Part shown: one piece after another, positions 26,413-35,762 of the stretch
How the letters are laid out: each line of letters begins with the position of its first letter
Numbering within the stretch: position 1 is the stretch's first letter
From: Chitinophaga pinensis
GTDB lineage: Bacteria; Bacteroidota; Bacteroidia; Chitinophagales; Chitinophagaceae
Direction: 5' to 3'
NCBI GenBank assembly: GCA_945865645.1
Contig: CAMBEI010000002.1
Location: forward strand, 1 to 64,000
DNA length: 64,000 nucleotides
Notes under the pieces: model-generated
The model's input: only the letters and a program-made list of their open reading frames with translations
What the model was told of the DNA's origin: nothing
Database searches by the model: none
Program-made: the position numbers and the translations under genes

Positions 26413-27573
26413 ATGCCGATACAAAAAATCAATATAGAAGAATTTTTATCAATGGCAAAACTACACCCTGTATTGGATGTGCGCAGTTTGAGTGAGTATA
26501 ATCATGCGCATATACCAACAGCGTATAGTTTACCCTTATTTAATGATGAAGAAAGAACACAGGTGGGTACTGCTTATAAACAGCAAAGTCGTGAAGAGGC
26601 TATTAAAATTGGGTTGAATTATTTTGGGGTTAAAATGAGGGCGATGGTTGAAGAAGTGGAGAACATAGTTAGTAATTGGCAGTTGGTAGTTGGCAATCAG
26701 CAACATGATGCACCTTGCCAACTACCAACTGCTAACTGCGTACTTCTGCATTGCTGGCGTGGCGGTATGCGTAGTTCGGCTGTGGCCTGGTTGTTAGATA
26801 TGTATGGTTTTAAAGTGTACTTGCTGGCTGGAGGTTATAAAGCTTATCGAAACTGGGTGCTTGCGCAATTTAATAAAGATTATAATTTTAATATTATAGG
26901 GGGATATACAGGGAGTGGAAAAACATTGTTGTTGCATGAAATGAAAATAAACAATAAAACAATTATTGATATAGAAGGGCTGGCTAATCACAAAGGCTCG
27001 GCATTTGGGGCTATTGAAAATTTGCCACAGCCTGGACAGGAGATGTTTGAAAATATACTAGCACAAACACTTGCTCAGATTACATTATGCAACGGGCAGT
27101 TTGCAAAAACACACAATAATCTGCACCCGGGTAGAAATTCCCAACTGTCAAACGCCAACTCTATTTGGTTGGAAGACGAAAGTCAGCGCATTGGTAATTT
27201 GCAAATACCTATGTCGCTTTGGTACACTATGCGAAAAGCGCCTGTATTTTTTATGGATATTCCCTTTGAAGAAAGACTGAATTATATAACAGAAGATTAT
27301 GGTAAGCAAAAAAAAGAAACACTAAAAGACTCTATTTTGCGAATTCAAAAACGCTTGGGGGGTATGGAAACAAAAAACGCAGTTCGATTTTTAGAAGAGA
27401 ATAATTATCGTGAATGTTTTAAAATTTTACTTCGTTATTATGATAAATATTATTTTAAAGGGTTGTATAATCGTGAAAATATATCGAGCTTATTAACTAA
27501 AATACCTTGTGCCCAAGTTGATACAAAAGTGAATACCAAAAAATTAATTTCATGCACTATAATAAGCGCCTGA
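26413..27573 (+). CDS. mnmH: tRNA 2-selenouridine synthase (MnmH/SelU) with inserted repeats
   Basis: Replaces sulfur by selenium at the wobble 2-thiouridine of certain tRNAs, using selenophosphate. An N-terminal rhodanese domain (HPVLDVRSLSEYNHAHIP) carries the catalytic Cys at 114 in CWRGGMRSS. A P-loop GYTGSGKT follows at 164-171, with LEDESQRIGNLQIP later. Residues about 90-107 are encoded by a perfect 18-bp inverted repeat plus spacer, an apparent 54-bp in-frame insertion. A second odd segment (about 228-250, HPGRNSQLSNAN) contains a similar CCAACT-type sequence. Both lie between conserved blocks, so the enzyme may still work. selD follows one gene later. Confidence 0.9.
   Translation: MPIQKINIEEFLSMAKLHPVLDVRSLSEYNHAHIPTAYSLPLFNDEERTQVGTAYKQQSREEAIKIGLNYFGVKMRAMVEEVENIVSNWQLVVGNQQHDAPCQLPTANCVLLHCWRGGMRSSAVAWLLDMYGFKVYLLAGGYKAYRNWVLAQFNKDYNFNIIGGYTGSGKTLLLHEMKINNKTIIDIEGLANHKGSAFGAIENLPQPGQEMFENILAQTLAQITLCNGQFAKTHNNLHPGRNSQLSNANSIWLEDESQRIGNLQIPMSLWYTMRKAPVFFMDIPFEERLNYITEDYGKQKKETLKDSILRIQKRLGGMETKNAVRFLEENNYRECFKILLRYYDKYYFKGLYNRENISSLLTKIPCAQVDTKVNTKKLISCTIISA
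26679..26732. repeat. In-frame inverted repeat inside mnmH
   Basis: Left arm 26679-26696 (GCAGTTGGTAGTTGGCAA) and right arm 26715-26732 are exact reverse complements around an 18-base spacer. The 54-bp block is a multiple of three and adds 18 codons without a stop. It separates the rhodanese domain's helical part from the catalytic Cys strand. Confidence 0.9.
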
Positions 27574-28718
27574 TAATGTTTTGTACTGTTTTGCATTTAT
27601 CTGTTCAATTACTTGCACAGACGCAACCTGATATTACAGGGTTATGGAGGGGGACTATGTATAATGATACCACACAAAGATTCTTAAAATACGAGATTGC
27701 CATCAGCGAAAAAAATGGCAAGCTTATAGGCTACACCCATACTTATTTTATTTTAGATGATAAAGAATATCATGGAGTAAAAAAAACAAAAATAAAAATA
27801 CGTGGCGAAAAAATAATCATAGAAGATATAGGGCTAATTGCTAATAACTACCCAATTTCCCCGGCTAAAGGGGTACATCAATTAGATGTGCTAACCCTAG
27901 AGATAAAGGAGGATACTATGACTTTAACTGGGTCATTTTCTACCAACCAAACTAAATTATACCGTTCTTTAACTGGAAATATTATAGTAAAACGCAAAAC
28001 AAATTTTAGTCAGTCGGCATTACTGCCACACCTTCAAGAGCTTGGGCTTATTGATGAACTTTCTTTTATCAAGGAAGAAAAAATGAAACGCACAATTGCA
28101 ATACCTATTTTGGAACCAGTTTTTAAGGAGCAACAGATTACTAATACTGCAGAAATAAAGTCAATACCGGAAGTTAAAAAACAAACGGTTATACAGCCCA
28201 TATCAAAATTGCAGGAACGGGTAGTTGTAAAAAATAATACTACAATTAAACAAGCACAGGAGGTAGTAAAAGTAGTAACAATAGAAAAGACATTACCGGG
28301 TACGCAAACAATAATTACACAACCTGAGCCTATAAAAGTAAATGTGGCTATTAAGTCCGCGATAGATATAGAAAACAGAGCGATAGAAACTATTCAGTCG
28401 GTAAATTACATATCAGATAGTTTGGTGCTTACCTTATTTGACAATGGTGAAATAGACGGAGATACGGTAAGTGTATTAATGAATGGAGCGGTGATAATGC
28501 CTATGGTTGGATTAAGTACTAATGCGATTAAAAAAACGATTTACACAAAAGATATTAAAGACAGCATTAAGATTGTAATGTATGCCGAGACATTAGGAAT
28601 TTTTCCACCCAATACGGGATTATTAATAGTAAATGACGGAACAGATAGATATGAAATAAGATTTAGCGGTGATTTAAAAAAGAATGCCGCGATAGTATTT
28701 AGAAAAAAGAACAATTAA
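27552..28718 (+). CDS. Exported protein of unknown function between mnmH and selD
   Basis: A 388-residue exported protein I do not recognise. A signal peptide precedes a cut near LLAQ. The start at 27552 keeps basic residues (NKR) before the hydrophobic core but overlaps mnmH by 22 bp. An ATG at 27576 would avoid overlap. Two parts are visible. Residues about 25-150 form a beta-rich domain starting ITGLWRGTMYND. Residues about 280-388 form another (SLVLTLFDNGEIDGDTVSVL, then NTGLLIVNDGTDRYEIRFSG). A Lys/Gln/Val-rich linker joins them. A link to selenium metabolism is not supported by the sequence, only by operon position. The selD ATG lies 18 bp downstream. Confidence 0.65.
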   Translation: MHYNKRLIMFCTVLHLSVQLLAQTQPDITGLWRGTMYNDTTQRFLKYEIAISEKNGKLIGYTHTYFILDDKEYHGVKKTKIKIRGEKIIIEDIGLIANNYPISPAKGVHQLDVLTLEIKEDTMTLTGSFSTNQTKLYRSLTGNIIVKRKTNFSQSALLPHLQELGLIDELSFIKEEKMKRTIAIPILEPVFKEQQITNTAEIKSIPEVKKQTVIQPISKLQERVVVKNNTTIKQAQEVVKVVTIEKTLPGTQTIITQPEPIKVNVAIKSAIDIENRAIETIQSVNYISDSLVLTLFDNGEIDGDTVSVLMNGAVIMPMVGLSTNAIKKTIYTKDIKDSIKIVMYAETLGIFPPNTGLLIVNDGTDRYEIRFSGDLKKNAAIVFRKKNN

Positions 28719-28736
28719 TTTTACAAACATTTTTTT

Positions 28737-29819
28737 ATGGATAATAATTCTACAGAAGCAAAAAGTATAGAAACCATAAGGCTCACACAATATTCGCATG
28801 GGGCAGGTTGCGGTTGTAAGATTGCACCAAAAGTGCTGGATGAGATTTTAGCTAGTAATTTTGCAATGCCTGATAATGATAAACTGATAGTAGGCAATCA
28901 TAGTAAAGATGATGCTGCGGTATATGATCTGGATAATGGGATGGCATTAATATCTACTACAGATTTTTTTATGCCTATTGTAGACAACCCTTATGAATTT
29001 GGAAGAATTGCATCAGCAAACGCCATTAGTGATATTTATGCTATGGGTGGAAGGCCAATATTGGCAATAGCTATTTTAGGGTGGCCCATAAATATTTTAT
29101 CACCCGCTGTTGCACAAAAAGTAATTGAAGGAAGCAGAAGTATTTGTCAAGAAGCTGGTATACCTTTAGCAGGAGGGCACAGTATAGATTCGCCAGAACC
29201 TATTTTTGGATTAGCAGTAAATGGGTTAATACCAATTGAAAATATTAAGCAAAACAATTTAGCAAAAGAAGATAATCTTTTATTTTTAACCAAGCCTTTG
29301 GGAGTAGGGATATTAACTACTGCAGAAAAAAAGGGATTATTATTAAAACAACATGTAGGTATAGCCGCAAAACAAATGATGCAATTAAATAAAGTTGGCG
29401 AAGCGCTAGGAAAATTAAAAGTAGTTACGGCAATGACAGATGTTACTGGGTTTGGTTTGCTGGGGCACTTAGTGGAAATGGCTGAAGGTAGTGCATTAGG
29501 CGCGGAAATATATTTTGATAATATACCCGTAATTATTGAGGAGGTAAAAAATTATGTGGAGCAAAGTTGTATTCCTGGAGGGACTAATCGCAACTGGGAT
29601 AGTTATGGTGAAAAGATTGGCACATTAACGAACTATCAAAAAGCCATACTGTCTGATCCGCAAACTAGTGGCGGGTTATTAATTGCTGTAGAAAAAAATG
29701 GAGTAGCAGCGGTTCAAGATATTTTATATCAATACGGGTTGGAAAAATTTACTTCTCCAATCGGAAAATTTACTGCCGTCTCTGAAAAAGTAGTTGTAGT
29801 AAAAAAATCAATAGGTTAG
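28737..29819 (+). CDS. selD: Selenide, water dikinase (selenophosphate synthetase)
   Basis: Makes selenophosphate from selenide and ATP. The 360-residue protein has the full N-terminal signature HGAGCGCKI, with Cys25 and Lys28 corresponding to E. coli Cys17 and Lys20, so it is the Cys and not the selenocysteine form. The AIRS-type fold shows [58 protein letters not shown] and DPQTSGGLL. With mnmH in the same probable operon, its product most likely serves tRNA 2-selenouridine. No selA or selB is in the window. The 3' end overlaps the convergent carbinolamine dehydratase by 12 bp. Confidence 0.97.
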   Translation: MDNNSTEAKSIETIRLTQYSHGAGCGCKIAPKVLDEILASNFAMPDNDKLIVGNHSKDDAAVYDLDNGMALISTTDFFMPIVDNPYEFGRIASANAISDIYAMGGRPILAIAILGWPINILSPAVAQKVIEGSRSICQEAGIPLAGGHSIDSPEPIFGLAVNGLIPIENIKQNNLAKEDNLLFLTKPLGVGILTTAEKKGLLLKQHVGIAAKQMMQLNKVGEALGKLKVVTAMTDVTGFGLLGHLVEMAEGSALGAEIYFDNIPVIIEEVKNYVEQSCIPGGTNRNWDSYGEKIGTLTNYQKAILSDPQTSGGLLIAVEKNGVAAVQDILYQYGLEKFTSPIGKFTAVSEKVVVVKKSIG

Positions 29820-30041
29820 CTGATCAATTTGAGTCGCTAATTGGTGGTCTTTACTGGTAATTATATCTCCGGCATCGTGCGTGCTTAACCAAATTTCTAC
29901 TTTATTATACACATTGGTCCAAACGGGATGATGATTCACTTTTTCGGCTTCAATAGCCACTCTTGTCATGAAAGCAAATGCCTCGGAAAAATTTTTAAAT
30001 TCGAATTTTTTATAAAGGGTATTATTTTCTTGTTTCCACAT
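29808..30041 (-). CDS. Pterin-4a-carbinolamine dehydratase
   Basis: Dehydrates 4a-hydroxytetrahydropterin, recycling the cofactor of aromatic amino-acid hydroxylases. In many bacteria without such hydroxylases the role is unclear. The 77-residue protein is slightly short for the family. The active-site signature is [20 protein letters not shown] followed by THDAGDITSKD-like [12 protein letters not shown], with the catalytic His pair. It converges on and overlaps selD by 12 bp and follows the IPExxxVDY-type gene by 10 bp on the same strand. Confidence 0.9.
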   Translation of the reverse strand: MWKQENNTLYKKFEFKNFSEAFAFMTRVAIEAEKVNHHPVWTNVYNKVEIWLSTHDAGDIITSKDHQLATQIDQLTY

Positions 30042-30051
30042 TATTAACAGA

Positions 30052-30498
30052 TTAAAAGATAAGGTGTTGTTTATGTTTTATTTTTTCATTTGTCATTTCT
30101 GTTACTAATTGCACTCCAGGCAAAGTTTTAATCGCCTGTATTAATGTTTTTAGTTCATCTATGGTTATAAGGTCACCTTTAATTAACCATAAAAAATCAA
30201 GGTGTTTAAATTCGGGTAACAAATACTCTCCATCGTGTTGGTTATTATATAAATAATGCGTGAGATTAATAGAAGGTATAGCGTATTCAAAAATGCAAAA
30301 AAAATAAATCCGCTTTTTTTTATTTAGTTGTATTTCAATATCATTGTTAATTCTAAAATCAAATCCTAATAATTGATTAAGCCTCCAGCTAAATTGATAA
30401 TCTTTAATAGGTGCGACTATCCCCAACATTAAAGAGTTTTCAAAAAATTCTTCCGCAATATGTTCGTTATCAATTATTAATTTTTGATTGGCTGCCAT
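30052..30498 (-). CDS. IPExxxVDY-type small protein
   Basis: A 148-residue cytoplasmic protein of unknown function. It contains LLPEFKHLDFLWLIKG, matching the motif that names the IPExxxVDY family (here L-P-E-x-x-x-L-D-F), preceded by a segment DYQFSWRLNQLLGFDF, also typical as I recall. The family is confined to Bacteroidota and supports that lineage. Between a peptidase gene 18 bp upstream and the carbinolamine dehydratase 10 bp downstream it forms a compact minus-strand cluster. Confidence 0.7.
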   Translation of the reverse strand: MAANQKLIIDNEHIAEEFFENSLMLGIVAPIKDYQFSWRLNQLLGFDFRINNDIEIQLNKKKRIYFFCIFEYAIPSINLTHYLYNNQHDGEYLLPEFKHLDFLWLIKGDLITIDELKTLIQAIKTLPGVQLVTEMTNEKIKHKQHLIF

Positions 30499-30516
30499 TT
30501 TAATGGTAGTTATAAG

Positions 30517-32166
30517 TTAAAAAGTAACGGTAAAAATTATTTCTTCTACTCCTCTTTTAACACTTACTTTAGTGGTATCTCCTTTTTTAAATTTACCTAA
30601 TGTTTGCATATACCCTTGCACATCTGCAATTTTATATTCCCCCATTTGAATAATTACATCTCCTGTTTTAAGCCCTGCTTTTTCAGCGGGTTTTCCGTCG
30701 CTGATACCATCAGCTCTAACACCTGTACCGCTGAATGTATAATCGGGCATAATGCCCATGCTTACACTAAAACTTCTTTTACCCTGCGTCTGTGGGTCTC
30801 TAGTTTTAGTAAAGTTAAGCTTCTCTTTATTATTTGTTTTTTTAATTAACTGCAATATGTATTTTATTATAACAAGCTCTCCGAAATAATTAATTTTATT
30901 TGCATCATCAGATGGTTTGTGGTAATCGCTATGCGCTCCAGTAAAGAAAAATAAAACAGGCATATCTTTTTTATAAAAAGAGGTATGGTCGCTAGGCCCA
31001 GTACCATTGCTATCTAAATTTATTTTAAGGTATTTATCTTTTGCAGTAATTACTTTACCCCACATAGGCGAAGTGCCATAACCTCCAATAGTTAACCCAT
31101 GTGTGCTATCATTAAGTCTGCCAATCATATCCATATTGATCATGTAGTTGGCTTTGGTAAGATCAATGTTAGGATGTTCGGTATAATATTTACTACCAAA
31201 TAAACCGAGCTCCTCGCCGGAAAAAGCAATAAAGAGATAATTATTATTTTTAAGGTTTGATTTTTTTATTTTTTTACTCATTTCAATCAGTGCGGCTGTA
31301 CCGCTTGCATTGTCATCGGCACCATTATGTATTTGAGGTTTGCTGCCGGTATATAATGAGTTATGATCTTCGCCATAACCTAGGTGATCGTAATGTGCTC
31401 CTAGTATAATGGTATTAGCAGCGCCATTATCTATATAGCCAATTACATTATGTCCAATTCGTTTTTTATCACTGATAGAAACCTCTAGCTTAAAATCAAT
31501 AAATTTTATTTCGTCGTTTAATAATTTATTTTTTATATTCTTGTTAATAAAAAGTACTGGTATTTTTTGTGTTTCAATTTTTGATTTTGCTTCAAATTTT
31601 AAATCATCTTTTAAATCGGAACTATTGTGTATAATTAACGCTGCCGAACCTTTTGTTGCCACTACGTTAATTTTTTTTACAATTATATCCTCTAAATCAA
31701 AATGAATATTATTTTTATTTTCCTCCAATGTCTCTTTTAGATCCCAAAACCAAACCGATCCGCTTTCGGGCAATGCTATGGAAGACGATACCGCTAATTT
31801 TCCATTGGCGCTATAAGCTAATGGAAAAAAATCAAGATCTACGATAAGAGGGTTGTTGTTTATTGAAAGTGTTGTTGAAGAATTTATTTGTTTTCCGTCA
31901 AACACATCAAAATTTTGAATATAAGTCCCATCCTCTCCTTTAGCTAAGAGCCCATTTTCGTTAAAACTTTTGCTAATATATTCATAGGCTGCTTTTTCAC
32001 CAGCTGTTCCGGTTCTTCTTCCTTCTAGTTTATCATCGGCTAAAAAATTAATGTGATTTCGTAAGGCAGTAATAATAAGTTTATCTGCCTTTGTTTGTGC
32101 TTTCCTACTTTTTTGAGCCGAACCCAAGGTTGAAATTAGTAATAAGAACCAAAAAATACTTTTCAT
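30517..32166 (-). CDS. M28 zinc aminopeptidase with PDZ domain
   Basis: Exported metallopeptidase, 549 residues, signal peptide ending LGSAQ. The M28 domain binds two zincs through GAHYDHLGYG, NGADDNASGTAAL, FSGEELGLFGS, NMDMIGRL and the late His in GAHSDYHKPSD, all present. A PA-type insert lies between about 110 and 250. The C-terminal ~95 residues form a PDZ domain (GISDGKPAEKAGLKTGDVII). Such proteins trim peptides in the periplasm. It has its own -7 box and diverges from feoB. The catalytic set is complete, so activity is expected. Confidence 0.93.
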   Translation of the reverse strand: MKSIFWFLLLISTLGSAQKSRKAQTKADKLIITALRNHINFLADDKLEGRRTGTAGEKAAYEYISKSFNENGLLAKGEDGTYIQNFDVFDGKQINSSTTLSINNNPLIVDLDFFPLAYSANGKLAVSSSIALPESGSVWFWDLKETLEENKNNIHFDLEDIIVKKINVVATKGSAALIIHNSSDLKDDLKFEAKSKIETQKIPVLFINKNIKNKLLNDEIKFIDFKLEVSISDKKRIGHNVIGYIDNGAANTIILGAHYDHLGYGEDHNSLYTGSKPQIHNGADDNASGTAALIEMSKKIKKSNLKNNNYLFIAFSGEELGLFGSKYYTEHPNIDLTKANYMINMDMIGRLNDSTHGLTIGGYGTSPMWGKVITAKDKYLKINLDSNGTGPSDHTSFYKKDMPVLFFFTGAHSDYHKPSDDANKINYFGELVIIKYILQLIKKTNNKEKLNFTKTRDPQTQGKRSFSVSMGIMPDYTFSGTGVRADGISDGKPAEKAGLKTGDVIIQMGEYKIADVQGYMQTLGKFKKGDTTKVSVKRGVEEIIFTVTF

Positions 32167-32190
32167 TTAAATTTATTTGATGAAGTACAA

Positions 32191-32198
32191 CAAAGATA
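32191..32198 (-). promoter_or_regulatory. Candidate -7 box for the M28 peptidase
   Basis: Minus-strand TATCTTTG matches TAnnTTTG, 24 bases before the ATG at 32166. It predicts a leader of roughly 18 bases. Confidence 0.45.
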
Positions 32199-32293
32199 AC
32201 CGGGTGCAGCGCTAAAATTATAATTTATTAGTAAAATTTCCGCCTTCCTACTTCATCTTTCTTAATTCGTAACCACGTACCGTAGTTTACTGT

Positions 32294-32301
32294 TATTTTT
32301 G
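32294..32301 (+). promoter_or_regulatory. Candidate -7 box overlapping the feoB start
   Basis: TATTTTTG fits TAnnTTTG but overlaps the TTG at 32299 that would be the longer feoB start. If this is the real promoter, transcription starts near 32307, leaving the TTG at 32311 as start with almost no leader. Confidence 0.35.
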
Positions 32302-34431
32302 TACTCAACTTTGGCAAAGCACTTAAACATAGCACTAGTAGGTAATCCCAATAGCGGCAAAAGTTCTCTATTTAATTATTTAACCGGGTTGAATCAACAG
32401 GTGGGTAATTTTCCTGGGGTAACTGTAGATAAAAAAATGGGGCAAAGTAAAATTGGTGTTGATTTTACCGCAACCATAATAGATCTGCCAGGCTCTTATA
32501 GTTTATATCCAAAACGCAGTGATGAGTGGGTAGCGTATAAGGTTTTACTAAACCACGATGAAGCTATAAAACCCGATATGGTATTGTTGGTAGCCGATGC
32601 CAGCAGTCTAAAACGAAATCTTTTATTCTGCTCTCAAATTATTGATCTAAATGTTCCGGTAGTAGTTGCGCTTACCATGATGGACCTAGCAAAACGTAAG
32701 GGAACTCAGATTAATATACCGGGGCTTGAAAGAGAGTTAGGTGTGCCTATCGTTTCGGTAAACCCAAGAAAAAATAAAGGGCTGGAACAATTAAAAAAAG
32801 TATTAGAACAAACCGCTGATAATTTACTTCTTCCGCCAGCCCGTAATTTTATTGATTGCGATGCGCTGGCAGAAAGTGCGATTGATCAGGTTAAAAAGCA
32901 TTATCCTACTATCAGTAGTTACACGGCTGTTCATTACCTGATTAACCACAAGCATTTTTTATTGGATGATGGTATGCAGGATACCATTGAAGAGATTGAG
33001 ATTGACAATAAATTTAATCCCACCAAAACACAGGCCGAAGAGATTATGCAGCGATATGCACGCATTAAACATATTATGCAGCAAACAGTTGTAGAAGCAG
33101 ATCCATTGCAAAAAGCCTTATTTAATGAAAGGCTTGATGATATATTACTGCATCGTCGATGGGGTTATCTCATTTTATTGGGTGTTTTATTTTTGCTTTT
33201 TCAAAGTGTTTTTTGGTTAGCTAAATATCCTATGGATTGCATTGAATGGGTATTCGGCGAATTTGGCAGTTTACTCAACCATGCTTTACCGCTAAGCTGG
33301 TGGAGTGATTTATTAATCAACGGTGTGGTAGCTGGATTGAGTGGTATCGTTATTTTTATACCACAGATCATGATCCTCTTTGGATTGGTAACCATTTTAG
33401 AAGACACGGGCTATATGGCCCGCATCAGTTTTCTTACTGATAAGTTAATGCGTAAGGTAGGGTTAAATGGTAAAAGTGTTATGCCTATGATTAGTGGCTT
33501 TGCTTGTGCTGTACCGGCTATCATGAGTGCCCGTAATATTGAGAATAAAAAGGAGCGGCTACTTACCATTATGATTACGCCATTAATAAGTTGCAGTGCC
33601 CGACTTCCAGTGTACACTATTTTAATTGCATTGGTTATTCCTTCAAAATTATATTTTGGATTTTTAAGTTTACAAGGATTTGTGATGATGGGACTGTATT
33701 TATTAGGAATAGTAATGGCCTTGATCGTTGCCTCGGTAATGAAATTTTTTATTACAAGCACAGAACGCAGTTTTTTTATTTTAGAGTTACCAACTTACCG
33801 TGCGCCTAGATGGAAGAACGCGTTAACCACTATGATTGAGAAGGCAAAAATATTTGTGCTTGATGCCGGTAAAATAATCATGATGATTAGTTTATTATTA
33901 TGGGCGTTAAGTACCTATGGACCTCGCGAAAAAATGGCTGCTGTAACTGTTAGATACGAACAATTAATAAAAGATAATCCACAACAAGCCGGCGAACTAA
34001 ATAGACAGCGTAAAACTCAATTATTACAAAGTTCTTTTGCAGGCATATTAGGGAAAGCTATTGAGCCAGTTATACGACCATTAGGTTACGATTGGAAAAT
34101 AGGCATTGCATTGATAACCTCTTTTGCAGCCAGAGAAGTTTTTGTGGGCACCATGGCAACTTTATATAGCGTTGGCGCAGATGCAAACAATAATAATAAT
34201 ACTTTACGACAAAAAATGGCTGCTGCCGAAAGGCTTGATGGCACTAAAGTGTATAACTTGGCTACCGGGTTATCTCTACTCATATTTTATGTACTGGCCA
34301 TGCAATGTATGAGTACGCTGGCCGTAGTAAAAAGAGAAACTCGTAGCTGGAAATGGCCCACGATTCAGCTGATATACATGACAGGACTAGCGTATTTAAT
34401 GAGTTGGCTGGTTTACATAATTTTTATATAA
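32299..34431 (+). CDS. feoB: Ferrous iron transporter FeoB
   Basis: Inner-membrane Fe(II) transporter with an N-terminal G domain. P-loop GNPNSGKS at 15-22, switch region GNFPGVTVD, DLPGSYSLYP and TMMDLAKRKG are present. After the helical GDI region (about 200-280) come the membrane Gate segments, including EDTGYMARISF and ISGFACAVPAIMSARNI with the conserved Cys. Length, 710 residues, is normal. No ATG exists before the P-loop, so the start is a TTG, either 32299 or 32311. The latter gives MAKHLNIALVGNPN, a natural-looking start. No feoA lies beside it and no FeoA-like domain is fused. Fur control is likely but no box was recognised. Confidence 0.93.
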   Translation: MYSTLAKHLNIALVGNPNSGKSSLFNYLTGLNQQVGNFPGVTVDKKMGQSKIGVDFTATIIDLPGSYSLYPKRSDEWVAYKVLLNHDEAIKPDMVLLVADASSLKRNLLFCSQIIDLNVPVVVALTMMDLAKRKGTQINIPGLERELGVPIVSVNPRKNKGLEQLKKVLEQTADNLLLPPARNFIDCDALAESAIDQVKKHYPTISSYTAVHYLINHKHFLLDDGMQDTIEEIEIDNKFNPTKTQAEEIMQRYARIKHIMQQTVVEADPLQKALFNERLDDILLHRRWGYLILLGVLFLLFQSVFWLAKYPMDCIEWVFGEFGSLLNHALPLSWWSDLLINGVVAGLSGIVIFIPQIMILFGLVTILEDTGYMARISFLTDKLMRKVGLNGKSVMPMISGFACAVPAIMSARNIENKKERLLTIMITPLISCSARLPVYTILIALVIPSKLYFGFLSLQGFVMMGLYLLGIVMALIVASVMKFFITSTERSFFILELPTYRAPRWKNALTTMIEKAKIFVLDAGKIIMMISLLLWALSTYGPREKMAAVTVRYEQLIKDNPQQAGELNRQRKTQLLQSSFAGILGKAIEPVIRPLGYDWKIGIALITSFAAREVFVGTMATLYSVGADANNNNNTLRQKMAAAERLDGTKVYNLATGLSLLIFYVLAMQCMSTLAVVKRETRSWKWPTIQLIYMTGLAYLMSWLVYIIFI

Positions 34432-34609
34432 TTTTTTTGATAACACTAAAATAAAAAACTAGAAAAAAAGAGAAGGTATAATATTTCTATTCTTTCAATC
34501 ATGTTTCTTCTTTATTCTCTTAAGTATTATTTAATATTAATTTTTTAGAGTTAATGTTTATGAGGTTTCCCAAAGTATATTGAGCAACTCCACCATCAGC
34601 TTTTTATTT

Positions 34610-34617
34610 TACATTTG
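34610..34617 (+). promoter_or_regulatory. Candidate -7 box for gcvT operon
   Basis: TACATTTG fits TAnnTTTG and lies 26 bases before the gcvT ATG, predicting a leader of about 20 bases. No good -33 at normal spacing. Confidence 0.45.
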
Positions 34618-34643
34618 TAATGTAAAAATTAAAAATTGCTTTC

Positions 34644-35729
34644 ATGAAAAATACACCATTCACACAAAAACATATTAAAATGGGTGCTAAAATGGCTGAG
34701 TTTGCTGGGTATAACATGCCCATTAGTTACTCGGGTATTAACGATGAGCACGCTGCAGTACGTCATTCTGCAGGGGTATTTGATGTAAGCCATATGGGTG
34801 AATTTATTTTAAAGGGAGCCTATGCACTAGATCTGATACAGCGAATTACCAGTAACGACGCTTCAAAATTAACTGTTGGTAAAGCACAATACACTTGCTT
34901 CCCTAACCAGGATGGCGGAATTGTTGATGATCTGATTGTGTATTGTTTGGAAGAAAACAAATCTTATATGCTGGTGGTAAATGCTAGTAATATTGAAAAA
35001 GACTGGAACTGGATTCAGCAGTTTAATAATATGGCAGTGGAGATGAATAATATTTCGGATAAAACCTGCTTACTTGCAATACAGGGACCAAATGCAACAA
35101 AAATGTTGCAGCCACTTACCGATTTAGATATCATGAATTTAAAATATTACACTTTTGCCAAAGGTATTTTTGCTGGGGTGGAAAATGTATTGATTAGTGC
35201 AACTGGATATACAGGCGCTGGGGGTGTTGAAATTTATTTTGAAGATAACGGCGATGATGCTTCAAAAATATGGGAGGCCATTTTTGAAGTTGGCAAAAAA
35301 GGTGGTATAAAACCTATTGGTCTTGGTGCAAGAGATACCCTTCGTTTAGAAATGGGCTATTGTTTGTACGGCAACGATATTAACGATACCACATCGCCGT
35401 TAGAAGCTGGCCTAGGATGGATAACTAAGTTTAGTAAAATATTTACAAATAGTGCTTATTTTGAAAAACAAAAAGCAGATGGCTTTACTAAAAAATTAGT
35501 TGGTTTTGAAATGCTTGAAAGAGGGATAGCTCGGCATGATTATGAAATAAAAGATATAGCAGGTATTGTTATTGGTGTAGTAACTTCAGGTACACAATCT
35601 CCTACATTAGGTAAAGCAATAGGCATGGGTTATGTTGATATTAAATTTGTCGCTGCCGGCAGTGAAATATACATCAGCATTCGCGATACTTTGGTAAAGG
35701 CTAAAGTAGTTAAGGTTCCTTTTGTATAA
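34644..35729 (+). CDS. gcvT: Glycine cleavage system T protein (aminomethyltransferase)
   Basis: Transfers the aminomethyl carbon from H protein to tetrahydrofolate in glycine cleavage. The 361-residue protein has the family signature from [33 protein letters not shown] with the catalytic Asp, [18 protein letters not shown] and [18 protein letters not shown]. It is separated from gcvH and gcvP, which are not in the window. It heads a short plus-strand run with the SRPBCC protein (33 bp) and comB (10 bp). Confidence 0.96.
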   Translation: MKNTPFTQKHIKMGAKMAEFAGYNMPISYSGINDEHAAVRHSAGVFDVSHMGEFILKGAYALDLIQRITSNDASKLTVGKAQYTCFPNQDGGIVDDLIVYCLEENKSYMLVVNASNIEKDWNWIQQFNNMAVEMNNISDKTCLLAIQGPNATKMLQPLTDLDIMNLKYYTFAKGIFAGVENVLISATGYTGAGGVEIYFEDNGDDASKIWEAIFEVGKKGGIKPIGLGARDTLRLEMGYCLYGNDINDTTSPLEAGLGWITKFSKIFTNSAYFEKQKADGFTKKLVGFEMLERGIARHDYEIKDIAGIVIGVVTSGTQSPTLGKAIGMGYVDIKFVAAGSEIYISIRDTLVKAKVVKVPFV

Positions 35730-35762
35730 ATAATAATTTAATAAATTATCCATTACTCAGCT

